Positions 8,437-18,147 of a stretch of 64,000 bases of DNA are shown here, piece by piece (the stretch's first letter is position 1; every line of letters starts with the position of its first letter). The translations under genes were made by a program, and so were the position numbers. Where the stretch lies: assembly GCF_003865375.1 (NCBI RefSeq), contig NZ_RQVS01000006.1:1-64000 (forward strand), given 5' to 3'. This DNA is from Gulosibacter macacae. GTDB lineage: Bacteria > Actinomycetota > Actinomycetes > Actinomycetales > Microbacteriaceae. The notes below the pieces were generated by a model. The model searched no databases, was not told the origin of the DNA, and saw only the letters and a list, made by a program, of their open reading frames with translations.

Positions 8437-8483
8437 TTATCCACAGCGCTATCCACAGCTGGGGATGAATTACACCGGTGTAA
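8437..8483. promoter_or_regulatory. DnaA-box pair and 14-bp palindrome
   Basis: TTATCCACA at 8437-8445 is a perfect DnaA box; CTATCCACA at 8449-8457 differs by one base, 12 bases on. A separate perfect palindrome TTACACCGGTGTAA spans 8470-8483, immediately beyond the crgA stop. The site lies between converging genes, so it is not an obvious promoter. It could be an accessory DnaA-binding site near the origin, which the gene neighbourhood suggests is close. Confidence 0.55.
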
Positions 8484-8491
8484 CTCCGGCG

Positions 8492-9214
8492 CTATTTCCA
8501 GTTCGTCATCATCAGGAAGCCGACCATGGCCACGCCGATACCGATGAGCAGGTTCCAGTCGCCGAGCACGGCAATTGGCAGACGCGCGCTCGACAGGTAG
8601 TAGACGAGAATCCAGATAAGACCGAGCAGCAGGAAGCCGAACATGATCGGCTTGAACCACACCGGGTTGCCCTCGTCGATGTTCTTCGACTTCGGCGTCG
8701 AGTAGCGCTGCTGCGCCTTCGTCATTGAATCGGTCTTCGCCTTCTCGGCGGCGGCCTTGGTCTCAGCGCGGGTCGGCTTCTTCGCCGTCGCTTGCTTGCC
8801 GCGGGCCTTCGCGGCGATCGCCTTCGAGCGCTCGATGCGCGCCTTTTCAGCGGCCTTCTTGTCAGTGCTCTTGGCAGTGGTCTTCGCGGTGCTCGATTTC
8901 AGGGATGCGGCGGGCTTGCGCTTGGTCGCGCCCTTGGCCGTTGTGCGCGTGGTTGCCGCGATCGTCGCAGTGGCGTCGTCTTCAGCCTCGTCGTCGAGAT
9001 CGCTCTCGTTGTCGTCCTCGACCTCAGCGTCAACGGCTTCATCGTCAAGCTCGTCGTCGCTATCGACGTCGTCCGCTTCGAGCGCAACGTTGTCGTCGTC
9101 GACGGTGTCAACCGCATCCGCGTCGTTGAGATCGGCAGTTTCGTCGGCGGCGACCTCGGCGTTCTTGGGCTCGAGATCGTCGGTCGCGTCGTTGAGGGGG
9201 GACTCCTTGGGCAT
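8492..9214 (-). CDS. crgA: Cell division protein CrgA with a long N-terminal extension
   Basis: A 240-residue protein whose last ~85 residues are a CrgA domain: RYSTPKSKNIDEGNP, then two transmembrane helices (VWFKPIMFGFLLLGLIWILV and LLIGIGVAMVGFLMM) separated by a short loop. CrgA recruits FtsZ, FtsI and FtsQ at the septum. Ahead of it lies an atypical ~155-residue extension: an acidic half (Asp/Glu/Val repeats) followed by a basic Lys/Ala/Thr half resembling histone H1-like tails. Usual CrgA proteins are about 90 residues. Start at 9214. It diverges from the sortase gene with only 23 bases between starts. Confidence 0.88.
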   Translation of the reverse strand: MPKESPLNDATDDLEPKNAEVAADETADLNDADAVDTVDDDNVALEADDVDSDDELDDEAVDAEVEDDNESDLDDEAEDDATATIAATTRTTAKGATKRKPAASLKSSTAKTTAKSTDKKAAEKARIERSKAIAAKARGKQATAKKPTRAETKAAAEKAKTDSMTKAQQRYSTPKSKNIDEGNPVWFKPIMFGFLLLGLIWILVYYLSSARLPIAVLGDWNLLIGIGVAMVGFLMMTNWK

Positions 9215-9237
9215 GCGCGACAGTCTACCGGCTTACA

Positions 9238-10041
9238 ATGGCGCGCATGACTCATGCGAACCGAGGTGAACGCGGCGCACGCCGCAAGCCGAAGCGGCGA
9301 CCCAAGGTCACCGTCTCTGGCGTGCTCGGTGAACTCCTCGTCACCCTCGGCGTATTCCTCCTGCTCTTCCTTGGTTGGAAGTACTGGCTCAACGACGTCA
9401 TCCAGGGCAGTGCCGAGGTCACGGCGAGCCAGACGCTGAGTCAAGAGCTTGGGCAACAACTCGAAACCCTCGCCCCAGTCGAGCTTGACCCGGCGGGCAT
9501 CCCGGTGCGCCCAATGCCGACGCAGAAAGCCGAACAATTCGCGGTGATCTATGTGCCGGCCTGGGGTGACGACTTCTCGCGGCGTATCGCCACCGACATC
9601 GATCGGCCGACCGTGCTCGACCAGAACTTCATTGGCGCGTACATGACCAACGACCCGGTCGGCGCCGTAGGCAACTTTGTTATCGCCGGTCACCGCATCG
9701 GTGCTGGCGCCCCGTTCGAGCGGCTCGCCGAGCTCCAATACGGCGACCGGATGTACGTCGAAACCGCCGATGGCTGGTACGTCTACGAGTACCGCTCGGC
9801 CGAGTACGTGCTGCCGACCGAAGTCTCGGTGCTCGCGAAGGTGCCCCGTCATCCCGAGTTGCCGGCCACCGAGCGGGTCATGGTGATGATGACCTGTAAT
9901 CCGCTGTTCTCGGTGGATGAACGCATCATTTCGTATTCAACGCTCGTCGACTTCGTGCCGCGAGCCGATGGTCCGCCTGAAGAGATCGCTGCGGCCTTCG
10001 CAGCCCGCGGCGACGGCCAAGACCACGGAGGTGACCTGTAA
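9238..10041 (+). CDS. Class E sortase
   Basis: A 267-residue sortase with a basic N-terminus and one transmembrane anchor (about residues 30-47), placing the catalytic domain outside. The catalytic triad is visible: His in VIAGHRIG (about 152), Cys in MVMMTCNP (about 220) and an Arg near residue 228 (SVDERII). Class E sortases of high-GC Gram-positives join LAxTG-type proteins to peptidoglycan. An ATG three codons downstream (9247) is an equally possible start. The stop overlaps the next gene by one base (TAATG). Confidence 0.88.
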   Translation: MARMTHANRGERGARRKPKRRPKVTVSGVLGELLVTLGVFLLLFLGWKYWLNDVIQGSAEVTASQTLSQELGQQLETLAPVELDPAGIPVRPMPTQKAEQFAVIYVPAWGDDFSRRIATDIDRPTVLDQNFIGAYMTNDPVGAVGNFVIAGHRIGAGAPFERLAELQYGDRMYVETADGWYVYEYRSAEYVLPTEVSVLAKVPRHPELPATERVMVMMTCNPLFSVDERIISYSTLVDFVPRADGPPEEIAAAFAARGDGQDHGGDL

Positions 10042-10223
10042 TGTACGGCGCACTTTGGCGGGTACTCCCGGGCCCCTGGCCGGTGAAGCTGTTGCTTCTG
10101 CTCATCCTGATTGCGGCAGTGCTGGCCGCGCTCGTGATCTGGGTCTTCCCCTGGGTCGACTCGTTCCTGCCGGGCTTGCTGCTCGAGGGTGATGTGACGA
10201 TCGGTGCTGGAATTACCGGCTAA
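10041..10223 (+). CDS. Small membrane protein next to class E sortase
   Basis: A 60-residue protein with one strongly hydrophobic segment (residues 13-38, rich in Leu/Ile/Ala) between an aromatic N-terminus (MYGALWRVLPGPW) and a short tail. Its start ATG overlaps the sortase stop, so the two are translationally coupled. I do not recognise a named family with certainty. Its position between the sortase and pknB matches small membrane proteins seen in this conserved actinobacterial neighbourhood; the function is unknown. Confidence 0.65.
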   Translation: MYGALWRVLPGPWPVKLLLLLILIAAVLAALVIWVFPWVDSFLPGLLLEGDVTIGAGITG

Positions 10224-10242
10224 GCCTGAATGGCTTCGCAAC

Positions 10243-10284
10243 AACGAAGTGCGGCCCACCTGACCAGGTGGGCCGCACTTCGTT
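10243..10284. terminator. Bidirectional terminator between the small membrane protein and pknB
   Basis: A perfect 19-bp stem (10243-10261 with 10266-10284; left arm starts AACGAAGTGCGGCCC) closes a 4-base loop, GACC. It separates converging genes and can serve both strands. Confidence 0.85.
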
Positions 10285-10299
10285 TACCCGGGAGGCGGA

Positions 10300-12117
10300 C
10301 TAGCCGTTGCCGTTCCCGTTATTGCCATTGCCGTTGTTGCCGTTATTGCCGCCTGGCGGGTTCGGCATATCGGTCGGCAGATCGACCGTTGGTTCAGGGG
10401 TCTCCACGACCTCGTCACCGGAGCAGAACGTCAGTGTGATCTGCGAGCCCTGCGATACCTTGCCCGGCGGAATCGATTGCTCGATGATTGGGTTGCCGTA
10501 TTCAGCCACACAGCTCGCGTCAGGGTTGCGAATAATCATCAGGCCGAGTCCGCCCGAGATCTCTTCCGCATCGGCGAGCGACATGCCCTCCAGGTCGGGC
10601 AAGGTGACCTGGCCGTTCGAGACGAAGAGGTCAACAGCCGAACCGGGTGCTGCCGGACGTCCGATGCCGGGCTCGGTGCGGATGACCTGACCCTCGGGCA
10701 CCGATGGCGAATCACTCGTGGTGACCGCGCCGAGCGTCAGCCCCGCCTGCTCAAGCGCCGCTCGCGCATCGGCTTCACTCATCCCCTGCACATTCGGCAC
10801 ATTGATTGATGAGGGGCCTGCAGAAACCGTGATCGTCACTGTCGACTGGAAAGCCACCGAGGAGTTTGCTGGCGGGTTCGAGGAAATAACCTGATCAATA
10901 GGGATATCAGCGCTTTGCTGGGTCTCCACCTTGGCGACGAGATCTTCCGCCTCGATGGCGGCGATCGCTTCATCCTTGGTGAGGCCAACGACCTGCGGGA
11001 CGGTCGCCGAGGCATCCGGCAATTGACCATCGCTGGGCAAGAGCGACACCCACACGAGCACGCCGATGATGACTGCGGCGAGGAGTGCCGCTGCGCCCCA
11101 GATCCACATGGCCGGTGGGCGGCGCTGTGCGGTCGGTGCGCGGTCGTCGTCGTTGCGCATCGAGTTGAGGGCCGATTCGGTGGCATCGACGGCGCTCGGG
11201 CCGGGGCCGAAGAGTTCGGTCGGGGTTTCGTCAACCGGCGCCTGCTGCGTGTACACCGGCATCACGCCGTTGAACGCCGCGAGGAGGTCGTGACGGAACT
11301 CGGCTGCCGTCTGATAGCGGTCTTCGCGTCGCTTCGCGAGCGCCTTGAGCACCACGGCGTCAAGCGCGGGCGTCACGGCCGGGTTGATCGAGCTCGGGCG
11401 CACCGGCGGTTCGGTGACGTGCTGATAGGCGACGGCAACGGCCGAGTCGCCCTGGAAGGGCACGCGGTCGGTGAGCATCTCGTAGAGCACCACACCGGCC
11501 GAGTAGAGGTCGCTGCGGCCGTCGACCTGCTCGCCGCGGGCCTGTTCGGGTGAGAAATAGGATGCGGTGCCCAAGATCGCGGTCGTCTGCGCGATCGTGC
11601 CAGCCGTGTCAGAGATCGCGCGGGCAATGCCGAAGTCGGTGACCTTGACCTGGTCTTCACGAGTGACCATGACATTGCCGGGCTTGATGTCGCGGTGCAC
11701 GACGCCGGCGCGGTGCGAGTACTCGAGTGAGGTGAGTAGGCCCGCCATATAGTGCGAGATCTTCTCGTCGCTGAGGTGCGACTCCGACATGAGGTCGCGC
11801 AATTGCACGCCGTCGATGTACTCCATGACGATGTAGGGAATGACGACTTCGAAGCCATCATGGCGCACGAAGGTATCTTCACCAGCGTCAAAGACCCGCA
11901 CGATGGTCGGATGCGTCATGCGCGCTGCTGCCTGCGCCTCCTGGCGGAAGCGGGAGCGGAACTCAGTCTCGGAGGCGAGGTTGGTGTGGAGCAGCTTGAC
12001 GGCAACGCGGCGACCGAGTCGCTCATCCGTTGCGCCATAGACCTCCGCCATGCCACCTCGACCAATGCGCCGACCGATGGTGTATCGGCCGGCGAGCGTG
12101 CGCTCGCCTTGCATCAC
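10300..12117 (-). CDS. pknB: PASTA-domain serine/threonine protein kinase PknB
   Basis: A 605-residue transmembrane kinase. The Hanks-type domain (about residues 1-275) shows the Gly loop IGRGGMAEVY, the VAVKLL lysine, HRDIKPGN and DFG, with a Thr-rich activation loop before GTASYFSPEQA. A single transmembrane helix lies at about 339-360. Outside are three PASTA domains, whose known ligands are muropeptides and lipid II, and a Gly/Asn-rich tail. The start may be GTG 12117 or the next codon ATG 12114; AAGGAG lies 8 bases before the GTG. It is the last gene of the fhaA-pknB operon, 132 bases after pknA. Confidence 0.95.
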   Translation of the reverse strand: MMQGERTLAGRYTIGRRIGRGGMAEVYGATDERLGRRVAVKLLHTNLASETEFRSRFRQEAQAAARMTHPTIVRVFDAGEDTFVRHDGFEVVIPYIVMEYIDGVQLRDLMSESHLSDEKISHYMAGLLTSLEYSHRAGVVHRDIKPGNVMVTREDQVKVTDFGIARAISDTAGTIAQTTAILGTASYFSPEQARGEQVDGRSDLYSAGVVLYEMLTDRVPFQGDSAVAVAYQHVTEPPVRPSSINPAVTPALDAVVLKALAKRREDRYQTAAEFRHDLLAAFNGVMPVYTQQAPVDETPTELFGPGPSAVDATESALNSMRNDDDRAPTAQRRPPAMWIWGAAALLAAVIIGVLVWVSLLPSDGQLPDASATVPQVVGLTKDEAIAAIEAEDLVAKVETQQSADIPIDQVISSNPPANSSVAFQSTVTITVSAGPSSINVPNVQGMSEADARAALEQAGLTLGAVTTSDSPSVPEGQVIRTEPGIGRPAAPGSAVDLFVSNGQVTLPDLEGMSLADAEEISGGLGLMIIRNPDASCVAEYGNPIIEQSIPPGKVSQGSQITLTFCSGDEVVETPEPTVDLPTDMPNPPGGNNGNNGNGNNGNGNG

Positions 12118-12249
12118 GAGGTGGACTCCTTCAGGGGTTGGGACTTCAGCAGACCCGCGTGCCTAGTGTGTCGCAGGTTGCATAAGTGACCATCGTAGCC
12201 ATCGACCGGCCAGCCTTCATCGTTCGCAAGTCACGATTGATGTCATCAT

Positions 12250-14052
12250 CTAGCCGTTCGGCGGTTGTGAATTGCCAGGCGGGTTGCCGTTGCCCGGGTT
12301 CGGATCGACGGGCTGACCCGATGGCGGTGTCGTGGGCGGGGGCGCCGGAATGTCAACCGTGTTCTGCGGCGAGAAGCCAGTGCCAACACCGTTACAGATC
12401 GCCTGATACGCGACGGTCACCGAAGTGGCACCCTCGTCAGCAACCAGGCCGGTGATCGTGCCACTGATGACGCCGGGGTTGTTCGCACCCGTCACCTGCA
12501 GTTCGTACCCACCAAACGCCTGACCATCGGGGCAGGTGTAGGGCGACCAGCTTGCCGTCACCGAGCGACCACCATCAAAGGCAAGCGAGGGCTGGGTGGT
12601 CGGTGCCTCGGCAGGAGCCTGCGGACCGTAGACCGTGAGCTCAACCTGCGAACCCTTGCGCACATTGCCGGTCGGGTTCACGTTCGTCACCTGACCCACC
12701 TGGTCGGCGCGGCTCGCGGCCGAACCCTCGGTGCGCACCGGCGTGAGACCGAGATCACGCAAGCGGTTGGCTGCGGTCTCGTAGTCGAGACCGATGAAGT
12801 CCTGCGCGTTAATGGCGACCGAATCGCTCGTGGGCGTTGGTGTGGGCGTGGGGGTGGGCGTCGCCGTGGTCGTTGTCGGTGCTGCCGTCGTCTCGGCCGG
12901 TCCGCCCTGGTTGAGCATCGCGAACCCGAACAGAGCCAGTGCCAGCGCAAGCAACACGATGGCTGCGATAAGAATCCACCGCCACGCACCCGACTTCTTC
13001 TCTTCCTCATCCTCGGTCTTGCGCAATTCAGCCCGAGTGGCGGGTGCGACAGCAGCTGCGGGCGCAGCGGTGCCGCCAAGGAGAGTGTCGAAGTCGTTGT
13101 CAGATTTTGGGTCGTCACGCACCGACTCTGCGCGCGTTGGTTGCAAGAGCTCGGTGCGGTCAAGGGGCGCAGTGGCCGTCGGTACTTCAGCCCCGGCGAG
13201 CACCGCTGGAACCGCCTGTGCCGCGCGAGCGGTGTCCCCGACCTTGAGCGCGCGGGCGGCGCGGGCGAACGCCTCCGCCGATTCCGGACGATCCTTCGGA
13301 TCTTTCGCGATCGCGGCGAGTACGAGATTGCGCACCGGTTCGGGCACAGTGACCGGCAGTGCAGGCGGAGCATCGTTGATGTGTGCCATGGCGATCGCGA
13401 CCTGTGATTCGCCGGTGAACGGGCGGCGGCCAGCCAGGCACTCGTAGGCAACGATGCCGAGCGAGTAAATATCGGTCGAGGGTGTGGCCGGATGCCCGGA
13501 GGCTTGCTCGGGGGAGAGGTACTGTACCGTCCCCATCACCTGGCCGGTGGCCGTGAGTGGCACCTGGTCAGCGATGCGGGCGATACCGAAGTCGGTGATC
13601 TTCACCCGGTTGTCGGGGGTGATGAGGAGGTTCCCAGGCTTGATGTCGCGGTGCACCAGGCCCGCCTTGTGCGCCGCGGCGAGGGCGGATGCGGTCTGCG
13701 CGACGATGTCCATCACCCGGTCGCCGGGGAGCACGCGTTCGCGCTCGATGATGGTGGACAGCGCCTCACCGGGAACGAGTTCCATGACGAGATAGGCCGA
13801 GCCGTCTTCCTCGCCGTAGTCATAGACGTTCGCAATGCCCTCGTGGTTGACGAGTGCAGCGTGTCTGGCCTCGGCGCGGAATCGCTCGAGGAAGCCGGGG
13901 TCGCCCATGTACTCGTCTTTGAGAATTTTGATCGCAACTTGGCGTCCGATCACGAGGTCGGTTGCTTCCCAAACCTCGCCCATGCCGCCAATGGCGATGC
14001 GGTTACCGAGCTGGTATCGGCTACCGAACGTGACTCCCTGCCCAGGCCTCAT
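12250..14052 (-). CDS. pknA: Serine/threonine protein kinase PknA-like
   Basis: A 600-residue transmembrane kinase. Kinase motifs are [24 protein letters not shown] (about 133-140), DFG, and [10 protein letters not shown] after the activation loop. A transmembrane helix spans roughly 355-380, followed by a Thr/Pro repeat linker. The extracellular part has one PASTA-like module ([20 protein letters not shown]), then a fibronectin-III-like segment and a Pro/Gly/Asn tail. M. tuberculosis PknA lacks extracellular PASTA domains, so this layout differs from the best-known homologue. The start overlaps the pbpA stop (ATGA, 14049-14052). Confidence 0.92.
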   Translation of the reverse strand: MRPGQGVTFGSRYQLGNRIAIGGMGEVWEATDLVIGRQVAIKILKDEYMGDPGFLERFRAEARHAALVNHEGIANVYDYGEEDGSAYLVMELVPGEALSTIIERERVLPGDRVMDIVAQTASALAAAHKAGLVHRDIKPGNLLITPDNRVKITDFGIARIADQVPLTATGQVMGTVQYLSPEQASGHPATPSTDIYSLGIVAYECLAGRRPFTGESQVAIAMAHINDAPPALPVTVPEPVRNLVLAAIAKDPKDRPESAEAFARAARALKVGDTARAAQAVPAVLAGAEVPTATAPLDRTELLQPTRAESVRDDPKSDNDFDTLLGGTAAPAAAVAPATRAELRKTEDEEEKKSGAWRWILIAAIVLLALALALFGFAMLNQGGPAETTAAPTTTTATPTPTPTPTPTSDSVAINAQDFIGLDYETAANRLRDLGLTPVRTEGSAASRADQVGQVTNVNPTGNVRKGSQVELTVYGPQAPAEAPTTQPSLAFDGGRSVTASWSPYTCPDGQAFGGYELQVTGANNPGVISGTITGLVADEGATSVTVAYQAICNGVGTGFSPQNTVDIPAPPPTTPPSGQPVDPNPGNGNPPGNSQPPNG

Positions 14053-15509
14053 ACCTCAAGCACCGCCTTAATCACTTGCTGTCCAATCGTAGCGGCGAGT
14101 CCGTTACCGGTGCCGCTTTGCCCCATGCCGCCGCCGTCCTCGAGGACAACTGCGACGGCGACTTCTTGTCCGTCAACTTCGGCGAACCCGGTGAACCACA
14201 GCGAGTACGGCTCGCCATCGCCGTTTTCGGCCGTGCCGGTCTTGCCGGCGACAGCTACACCATTGATCTGCGCGTTCGTGGCGACACCGTGATCGACGCT
14301 ACCCTGCATCATCGACTGCAGGGCAGTTGCGGTTGCATCCGAAATCGGTGCACCAAACTCGGTTGCCTTCGGCGATGCGAGCACCTGCAGTGAGGGCGTG
14401 AGCACCTGCTTCACCAGGTTCGGCTGCATCATCGTGCCGCCGTTCGAAATCGCGGCCGACACGAGCGCCATCTGCAGCGGGGTCGTGCGCACATCGAACT
14501 GGCCGAAGCCGGTGAGTGCGGTCTGGGCGTTGTCGAGCTTCTCTTCTGGGTAGACGCTTGCGGTGGATGACATTGGCACGTTGAACGCCTGGTTGAAACC
14601 GAAGGCCTCGGCCATTTCGCGCAGCTTCGCGTCGCCAAGCTGCACGGCGAGCTGCGCGAACGGGATGTTGCACGACTGCTCGAGTGCCATGCGCAGGGTG
14701 GTGGTGTCGCCATCACCACATTTGGCGCCGTGGTTCGGGTTGTAGATCACATGTGACGAACCGGGAAGCTGCCACTCGTTCGGGTTCGGCAGCGCGCCGT
14801 CGGGCGTGGCGATGCCGGCCTCGAGCGCGGCGGCGGCAACGATGACCTTGAACACTGAACCGGGCGGGTTGAGATCGCCACCGATGCCACGATTGAACAG
14901 CGGATTTGAGGGGTTTTCGAGCAGCGCGTTGTAGTTCGCGATGACCTGCTCGTCGTCGTGCATCGCCAGCGTGTTGGGGTCGTACGTCGGCGTCGACACC
15001 ATGGCGAGAATCGCACCGGTCTTGGGGTCGATGGCGACGACGGCCCCGCGCTGGTCGCCCAGTGCATCCATCGCCGACTGCTGCGCTGCCGGGTTGATCG
15101 TGAGTTCGACCGCGGCACCAGCCGGAGTCTCACCGGTGAACAGACGCTGCAGACTCGTGAAGAACTGCGAATCTGACTTGCCGCTGAGTTCGGCGTTCAT
15201 TGCCTGCTCGATACCGGTGGCGCCCTGGTTGGCCGAGTAATAGCCGGTGACTGCCGAGTAGAGCGGGCCATTCGCGTACACACGCTGGTACATGTACTCG
15301 GTGCCGTCGGGCGTCGAGTACGCAATCGGCACTCCATCAACGAGGATGGGGCCGCGCTGCACCTGGTAGCTCGCGAGGAGCGTGCGCGTGTTGCGATCAT
15401 CCTGGGCGAGCGATTGCGCCTGGAAGACCTGGATGTAGGTCGACGAACCAAAGAGCGCCAGGAACATCACGAGGACGAAGATCCCGACGAGTCGAATATT
15501 GCGGCTCAT
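14049..15509 (-). CDS. pbpA: Class B penicillin-binding protein (PbpA)
   Basis: A 486-residue membrane-anchored transpeptidase. The N-terminal helix (residues 8-30) anchors it. The transpeptidase domain contains the active-site Ser in PPGSVFKV (SxxK, about residue 219), the SCN motif in LEQSCN, and KTGTAENG (about 421). These class B enzymes cross-link peptidoglycan together with an SEDS polymerase, here RodA encoded just upstream with a 4-base overlap (15506-15509). It is probably a phosphorylation or regulatory partner of the kinases in the same operon. Confidence 0.94.
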   Translation of the reverse strand: MSRNIRLVGIFVLVMFLALFGSSTYIQVFQAQSLAQDDRNTRTLLASYQVQRGPILVDGVPIAYSTPDGTEYMYQRVYANGPLYSAVTGYYSANQGATGIEQAMNAELSGKSDSQFFTSLQRLFTGETPAGAAVELTINPAAQQSAMDALGDQRGAVVAIDPKTGAILAMVSTPTYDPNTLAMHDDEQVIANYNALLENPSNPLFNRGIGGDLNPPGSVFKVIVAAAALEAGIATPDGALPNPNEWQLPGSSHVIYNPNHGAKCGDGDTTTLRMALEQSCNIPFAQLAVQLGDAKLREMAEAFGFNQAFNVPMSSTASVYPEEKLDNAQTALTGFGQFDVRTTPLQMALVSAAISNGGTMMQPNLVKQVLTPSLQVLASPKATEFGAPISDATATALQSMMQGSVDHGVATNAQINGVAVAGKTGTAENGDGEPYSLWFTGFAEVDGQEVAVAVVLEDGGGMGQSGTGNGLAATIGQQVIKAVLEV

Positions 15510-16909
15510 GCGCGGGCTCCCTTCGGAGTACTGCCGGCAGCCTCAGTGCGGATCGTGTCAGACAAGCGCAGCAGGATCGCCACGATGATCCAGTTCGCGA
15601 GCAAGCTCGAACCACCAGCCGCGAGGAAGGGGGTCGTGAGGCCCGTGAGTGGAATCACCCGAGTGACACCACCGACAACGATGAACACCTGAATGGCCAC
15701 GATGAAGGCGAGACCGGTCGCGAGCAGGCGACCAAAATCATCCCCACCCTCGTGACCAATGCGCAGGCCGCGCGCCACGAAGATGAGGTAGAGCGCGAGA
15801 ATCGCGAACAGGCCCGCGAGACCAAGCTCTTCGCCGAGTGCCGCGACGATGAAATCGCTCTCGGCAAGCGGGGTGATGTCAGGGCGACCGTGGCCGAGAC
15901 CCGTGCCAATGAGCCCGCCATTGCCGATGCCGAAGAGCCCCTGGACGAGCTGATAGCTACCGCCCTCGGCGTCGTAGAGCGCCGGGTCGAGCGGATTGAG
16001 CCAGGCCTGGATGCGGAAGTGCACATAGCTCCAGCTCAGCGCGAGGATCGTGCCGCCGCCAACGAAGAGCAAGAGGCCAATAATCACCCAAGACAGGCGA
16101 CCCGTCGCAACGAAGATCATCACGAGGAAGAGGCCGTAGTAGAGGAGCGAGGTACCGAGATCGCGCTGCAAGACGAGAATCGCCATACAGATCGCCCAGA
16201 CGACGATGATCGGGCCGAGGTCGCGCATGCGCGGCAGCCGCATCCCAAGGAAACGGCGCGAGACCATCGAGAGTGAGTCGCGGGCGGTCACGAGGTAGCC
16301 AGCAAAGAAGATCGCCAGTGCGATCTTCGCGATCTCACCGGGCTGGAAGTTGAACGGCCCCACCGAGATCCACACGCGCGCGTTCGCCTCGCTCACACCG
16401 AGACCCGGGATGAGTGGCAGGAGCAGCAGCACGAGGGCTGTGAGGCCGAAGAGGTAGGTGTAACGCTGCAAGAGGCGGTGATTACGCAGGAACACGAGCA
16501 CGACCGTCGCGATCACGACCGCGAGGCCCGTGTAGATGATCTGCGCCATCGACGAGTTGAGGACGAGCTCTTCAGTACGCGAATCGGCAAGGTCGAGGCG
16601 ATAAATCATCGCGATGCCGATGCCATTGATCGTGGTGGCGATCGGCAGCAGGAACGGGTCGGCCTTCGGGGCACGGAAGCGCAGCACCATGTGCATCGCG
16701 AGGGTGAGCGCGGCGACGGCACCGGCGAGCACGAGCACGCGCGTGTCGAACTTGCCGGTCACGCCGAGCTGCACCTGCAGGAGCGCAGCCAGCACGATCA
16801 CATAGGCGAACAGCAGGAAGCCGAGTTCCATATTGCGCAGGCCCTGCGGCCGCTCGCGACGGCGGGCGGGGGTGGCAGTAGGGCGGCTGTCAAGGTTGGT
16901 TTGCTGCAT
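15506..16909 (-). CDS. rodA: SEDS-family peptidoglycan polymerase RodA/FtsW
   Basis: A 467-residue polytopic protein with about ten transmembrane helices. SEDS signatures include FNFQPGEIAKIALAIFFAGYL, RDLGTSLLYYGLF and, near the end, IPLTGLTTPFLAAGGSSLLANW. It polymerises lipid II into glycan strands and pairs with the downstream PbpA. The longest open frame begins 35 codons earlier, but that part is antisense-like and overlaps pstP; I prefer ATG 16909 (MQQTNLDSRP), which overlaps the 3' end of pstP by 20 bases. A GTG just upstream (16912) is an alternative. Confidence 0.93.
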   Translation of the reverse strand: MQQTNLDSRPTATPARRRERPQGLRNMELGFLLFAYVIVLAALLQVQLGVTGKFDTRVLVLAGAVAALTLAMHMVLRFRAPKADPFLLPIATTINGIGIAMIYRLDLADSRTEELVLNSSMAQIIYTGLAVVIATVVLVFLRNHRLLQRYTYLFGLTALVLLLLPLIPGLGVSEANARVWISVGPFNFQPGEIAKIALAIFFAGYLVTARDSLSMVSRRFLGMRLPRMRDLGPIIVVWAICMAILVLQRDLGTSLLYYGLFLVMIFVATGRLSWVIIGLLLFVGGGTILALSWSYVHFRIQAWLNPLDPALYDAEGGSYQLVQGLFGIGNGGLIGTGLGHGRPDITPLAESDFIVAALGEELGLAGLFAILALYLIFVARGLRIGHEGGDDFGRLLATGLAFIVAIQVFIVVGGVTRVIPLTGLTTPFLAAGGSSLLANWIIVAILLRLSDTIRTEAAGSTPKGARA

Positions 16910-18146
16910 CACGCAACCTCTCCACGAGCGCCTGGGCGTCCTCGAGTGACGAGAACGGGATGGTCGAACGCACCTGCATGTGCTGGTAGGCCGGCAGGGA
17001 GTCGACCGATACATCCGTGGGTTGCACCACGTGGCTGAGCTCGATTGGTCCGAGCGTTGCCTTCACACCCTGGTAGATCGCCACGTGATCGTCAGCGATG
17101 CCGACGTAGTACTGCTGCTGCGTCCAGTTGTAGGCAAGCGCTGAGGTGCCGCCAATGAGACCGAGCATGAGCAGGATGGTCGTGGCCCAGCTGAAGCGGC
17201 GCCAGCGGCGGCGGCGCTTCTCTTCGGCGATGAGTTGTTCGAGAAACTCATCGCTCGGGGCCACGAACTCTTCGTTCTCGGGTCGCTGTGCGAGCCGGCG
17301 CCGCGATTGCAGCACATCGGGAACGATGCGCTTGATGCGGCGGCGCGGGGCTCGCGAGGTGTAACGCAGCGGGTTGGATGCGGCGCCAACGATCTTCGGG
17401 CGAATCGGCTCGAGGACGGTGTCGCCAATTTCGAGCACCACGACGGTGACGTTGTCGGGTGCGCCATTGTCGAGGGCAAGTTGCACGAGGTCGTCGCCGA
17501 CTTCGCGAGACGATTCGACCGTGCGAGCGAGCACCTCGGCCATCGCCTCTTCTTCGACATAGCTCGACAGGCCATCCGAGCAGAGCAACCAGCGGTCACC
17601 GGCGACCGCAGGTGCGACATAGGTGTCGACATCGGGGTCGGTTTCGACATCGCCGAGCACGCGCATGAGCACCGAGCGACGCGGATGCACGAGCGCTTCT
17701 TCGGGCGTGATGCGGCCGGCGTCGACGAGGCGCTGCACGAAGGTGTGGTCGATGGTGAACTGCATGAGTTCACCCTGGTGAAAGCGGTAGACGCGCGAGT
17801 CGCCGATGTGGCCGATGACGAGATCGTCGCCGACGAGTGTGATGAGGTCGGCGGTGGTGCCCATGCCCTTGAGTTCGGCGTGCTCAGCGACGGCTTCAAT
17901 GACGAGCTCATTGGCCTCGTGGAGGAGCTTTTCGAGGCCGACCTTCGCGTCGTTCACCGTGGCGAACTGCTGCTCGTTCTCGGCGAGGTACTTCACGACG
18001 ATCGAGGAGGCGACATCGCCACCGGCGTGGCCGCCCATACCGTCCGCGACACCGTGGATGTGATTGCCGATGAAGCCGGAGTCCTGGTTGTTTGACCGGA
18101 CTCGGCCCACGTGCGACACCGCACCCGCGCGAACGAACGTCGTCAT
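16890..18146 (-). CDS. pstP: PP2C-family protein phosphatase PstP
   Basis: A 418-residue metal-dependent Ser/Thr phosphatase. PP2C motifs in order: RSNNQDSG, VADGMGGHAGGD, GDSRVYRF, LLCSDGLSSYV and DNVTVVVLE, with Asp residues for the metal centre. The catalytic domain (about 1-240) is cytoplasmic. A transmembrane helix near 325-345 (ATTILLMLGLIGGTSALAYN) leads to a small extracellular C-terminal domain. It reverses PknA/PknB phosphorylation. I start at ATG 18146 (MTTFVRAG), one base after the fhaB stop, rather than an ATG ten codons upstream. Confidence 0.95.
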   Translation of the reverse strand: MTTFVRAGAVSHVGRVRSNNQDSGFIGNHIHGVADGMGGHAGGDVASSIVVKYLAENEQQFATVNDAKVGLEKLLHEANELVIEAVAEHAELKGMGTTADLITLVGDDLVIGHIGDSRVYRFHQGELMQFTIDHTFVQRLVDAGRITPEEALVHPRRSVLMRVLGDVETDPDVDTYVAPAVAGDRWLLCSDGLSSYVEEEAMAEVLARTVESSREVGDDLVQLALDNGAPDNVTVVVLEIGDTVLEPIRPKIVGAASNPLRYTSRAPRRRIKRIVPDVLQSRRRLAQRPENEEFVAPSDEFLEQLIAEEKRRRRWRRFSWATTILLMLGLIGGTSALAYNWTQQQYYVGIADDHVAIYQGVKATLGPIELSHVVQPTDVSVDSLPAYQHMQVRSTIPFSSLEDAQALVERLRDAANQP

Positions 18147-18147
18147 A

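Noticed and set aside
8437-8457. Chromosomal origin oriC
   Set aside because: Only two DnaA boxes, no AT-rich unwinding region and no dnaA/dnaN genes; origin proximity is only inferred from gene order.
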